A stretch of 7,997 nt of DNA from Bacteroidota bacterium (GTDB lineage Bacteria; Bacteroidota; Bacteroidia; Chitinophagales; UBA8649), in NCBI GenBank assembly GCA_003447535.1, contig DLYY01000210.1, forward strand, positions 1 to 7,997, given 5' to 3'. The notes beneath the pieces were generated by a model. It was not told where the DNA came from, ran no database searches, and worked only from the letters and a program-made list of their open reading frames with translations. Below, in pieces: positions 6,672-7,997 of this stretch (positions are counted from its first letter, which is position 1; every line of letters begins with the position of its first letter). A program made the position numbers and the translations under genes.

Positions 6672-7667
6672 ATGTTAAATACGGCAGCAGATATTGCTAC
6701 TATGGTAGGTGGTGAGCTCGTTGGAGATGACCGTCGCGAAGTACGTGAATTTTCCCGAATTCAAGAGAGCTCAGAGGGGGCATTAAGTTTTGTGGCAAAC
6801 CCAAAATATGAGCAGTATCTTGAGAATACAAAAGCGTCTGTTGTCCTAGTTCAAAAGGATTTATCCCTTCCTGATCGAACGGATATAACCTACATTAAAG
6901 TGGATAATCCCTATCAAGCGCTTCAATCCATTCTAAGCAATCTGTCTGATGGGCTTCAACTTCGTCAAGGCATTGAGCCGTCATCCTTTGTTCACGAAAA
7001 AGCGCAAGTTGATCCCACAGCTTACATTGCGGCCTTTACCTATGTGGATGCTGGCGCTGTTATCGGTCCTGATGTTCAAATATATCCTCATTGCTTTGTT
7101 GGGGAAGGAAGTGTTGTAGGCGCTGGTACTGTGCTCCATAGTGGAGTAAAGGTCTACCGAAATAGTCGAATTGGCGAACGCTGTTCTCTGCATGCTGGTG
7201 TAGTTATAGGGAGTGATGGATTTGGATTTGTTCCCCAAAAAGACGGTTCCTTTCAAAAAATACCACATATAGGTAATGTGGTCATAGGAAACGATGTGGA
7301 AGTTGGAGCAAATACTACCATCGATAGAGGAAGTATTGGTGACTCCATTTTAAAAGATGGTGTCAAGATCGATAACCTTGTACATATAGCGCATAACGTG
7401 GAGATTGATAAGCACTCGGCTATTGCCGCCCAAGTGGGTATTTCAGGAAGCACGCGTATCGGGAAATCCGTACTTATAGGAGGTCAAGCTGGAATTGTGG
7501 GCCATATCACCATTGCCGATGGAGTCCACATCAATGCCCAGAGTGGCGTATCCAAATCGATTGGCGTCAAAGGTCAACGACTTACGGGATCTCCAGCCAG
7601 ACCGTTTAGGGAGCATTATAAAATGATGGCTACCTTGCGAAGACTAACTCAATCACCGAACAAATAG
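6672..7667 (+). CDS. lpxD: UDP-3-O-acylglucosamine N-acyltransferase LpxD
   Basis: LpxD transfers a 3-hydroxyacyl chain from acyl carrier protein to the 2-amino group of UDP-3-O-acylglucosamine, the third step of lipid A synthesis, in the cytoplasm. The 331 residues are normal for the family. Residues 1 to about 100 form the uridine-binding N-terminal domain, including the conserved LSFVANPKY stretch (38-46). From about 105 to 297 the hexapeptide repeats of a left-handed parallel beta-helix follow. N235 and H241 in DNLVHIAHNV have the spacing of E. coli N233 and catalytic H239; H278 in GIVGHI matches the second conserved His. The C-terminal helical part starts near PARPFREH (308-315). It starts with ATG 17 nt after the HD gene with no visible Shine-Dalgarno, and is followed after 8 nt by lpxC. 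Confidence 0.97.
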   Translation: MLNTAADIATMVGGELVGDDRREVREFSRIQESSEGALSFVANPKYEQYLENTKASVVLVQKDLSLPDRTDITYIKVDNPYQALQSILSNLSDGLQLRQGIEPSSFVHEKAQVDPTAYIAAFTYVDAGAVIGPDVQIYPHCFVGEGSVVGAGTVLHSGVKVYRNSRIGERCSLHAGVVIGSDGFGFVPQKDGSFQKIPHIGNVVIGNDVEVGANTTIDRGSIGDSILKDGVKIDNLVHIAHNVEIDKHSAIAAQVGISGSTRIGKSVLIGGQAGIVGHITIADGVHINAQSGVSKSIGVKGQRLTGSPARPFREHYKMMATLRRLTQSPNK

Positions 7668-7675
7668 AATACATT

Positions 7676-7997
7676 ATGAATGAGTTTCAACATACGCTCA
7701 AACAACCTGCAGAACTCGAAGGTATAGGTTTACATACTGGGCAATCTGTCAAGGTCAGAATTTGTCCAAGTGAAGCCAATACAGGAATTGTTTTTCACAG
7801 GGTCGACTTAGAAGGGGATATCTGGGTCAAAGCTGATGTTGATTTTGTCTCGTCTGTTGAACGCGGCACAACATTGGAACGACAGGGAGTTAAGATTGCT
7901 ACAGTGGAGCATGTTTTAGCCGCTTTGTTTGGTTGTCAAGTGGATAACGCCGTGATAGAAATCAATGGAGAGGAGATTCCAATCCTTGACGGAAGCT
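7676..7997 (+). CDS. lpxC: UDP-3-O-acyl-N-acetylglucosamine deacetylase LpxC (5' part; runs off window)
   Basis: Only the first 107 codons are present. LpxC is the zinc-dependent deacetylase that commits UDP-3-O-acyl-GlcNAc to lipid A synthesis; its product is the LpxD substrate. The fragment shows GIGLHTG at 16-22, TVEHVLAAL at 76-84, where E78 and H79 align with the E. coli catalytic Glu and a zinc ligand, and EEIPILDGS at 99-107. The remaining zinc ligands lie beyond the window. In Bacteroidota this gene usually encodes an LpxC-FabZ fusion, so a C-terminal 3-hydroxyacyl-ACP dehydratase domain is expected but not seen here. The start ATG lies 8 nt after the lpxD stop. The gene is truncated by the window end, not broken. 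Confidence 0.96.
   Translation, partial: MNEFQHTLKQPAELEGIGLHTGQSVKVRICPSEANTGIVFHRVDLEGDIWVKADVDFVSSVERGTTLERQGVKIATVEHVLAALFGCQVDNAVIEINGEEIPILDGS

Noticed and set aside
6672..7667. Repetitive protein pattern in lpxD as a DNA repeat
   Set aside because: The periodicity is the hexapeptide beta-helix of LpxD at protein level; no near-identical DNA repeats are seen.
1..7997. Mobile elements, CRISPR arrays, tRNA or rRNA genes, defence systems
   Set aside because: No transposase, integrase, direct-repeat array, cloverleaf-like stretch or defence-gene motif was seen. The PglZ-like domain belongs to PorX, with a receiver domain, not to a BREX system.

Overview
The window comes from a member of the phylum Bacteroidota, most likely Flavobacteriia or a close marine relative; I cannot place it to genus. 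Four things point there: a PorX-type response regulator (receiver plus PglZ-like phosphatase domain) of the type IX secretion system (T9SS), a secreted metalloprotease with a T9SS type A C-terminal sorting domain, an lpxD-lpxC pair preceded by a SAMHD1-like HD phosphohydrolase, and the absence of a clear Shine-Dalgarno sequence at almost every start.

Layout. Two gene blocks diverge from a 63-bp spacer at 5371-5433. Leftward (minus strand) lie five very tightly packed genes: a secreted M43 zinc metalloprotease (3976-5370), porX (2417-3976), tsaE (1968-2420), an alanine dehydrogenase-family enzyme (764-1966) and a PAP2 phosphatase with an export signal (39-761). Junctions are a 1-nt TAATG overlap, a likely 4-nt ATGA overlap, a 1-nt gap and a 2-nt gap, so this is almost certainly one operon. 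Rightward (plus strand) lie the HD hydrolase (5434-6654), lpxD (6672-7667) and the start of lpxC (7676 to the window end, probably an LpxC-FabZ fusion), separated by 17 and 8 nt. At the left edge a short plus-strand reading frame may be the tail of a convergent gene.

How it fits together. The rightward block makes lipid A. The leftward block joins a T9SS regulator to a probable T9SS cargo protease, together with tRNA t6A modification (TsaE), amino-acid metabolism and a membrane lipid phosphatase. The common theme is envelope biogenesis and secretion beside housekeeping genes. From memory, the porX-tsaE-ald and HD-lpxD-lpxC arrangements recur across Bacteroidota, so most of this is a conserved core locus. 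I see no mobile element, CRISPR array, RNA gene or clearly new system. The less ordinary points are the start/stop fusion of a T9SS cargo gene to porX, the divergent pairing of two metal-dependent phospho-hydrolases (PorX and the HD protein), and a TTG start coupled to a possible leader peptide. Every stretch longer than 300 bases is coding.
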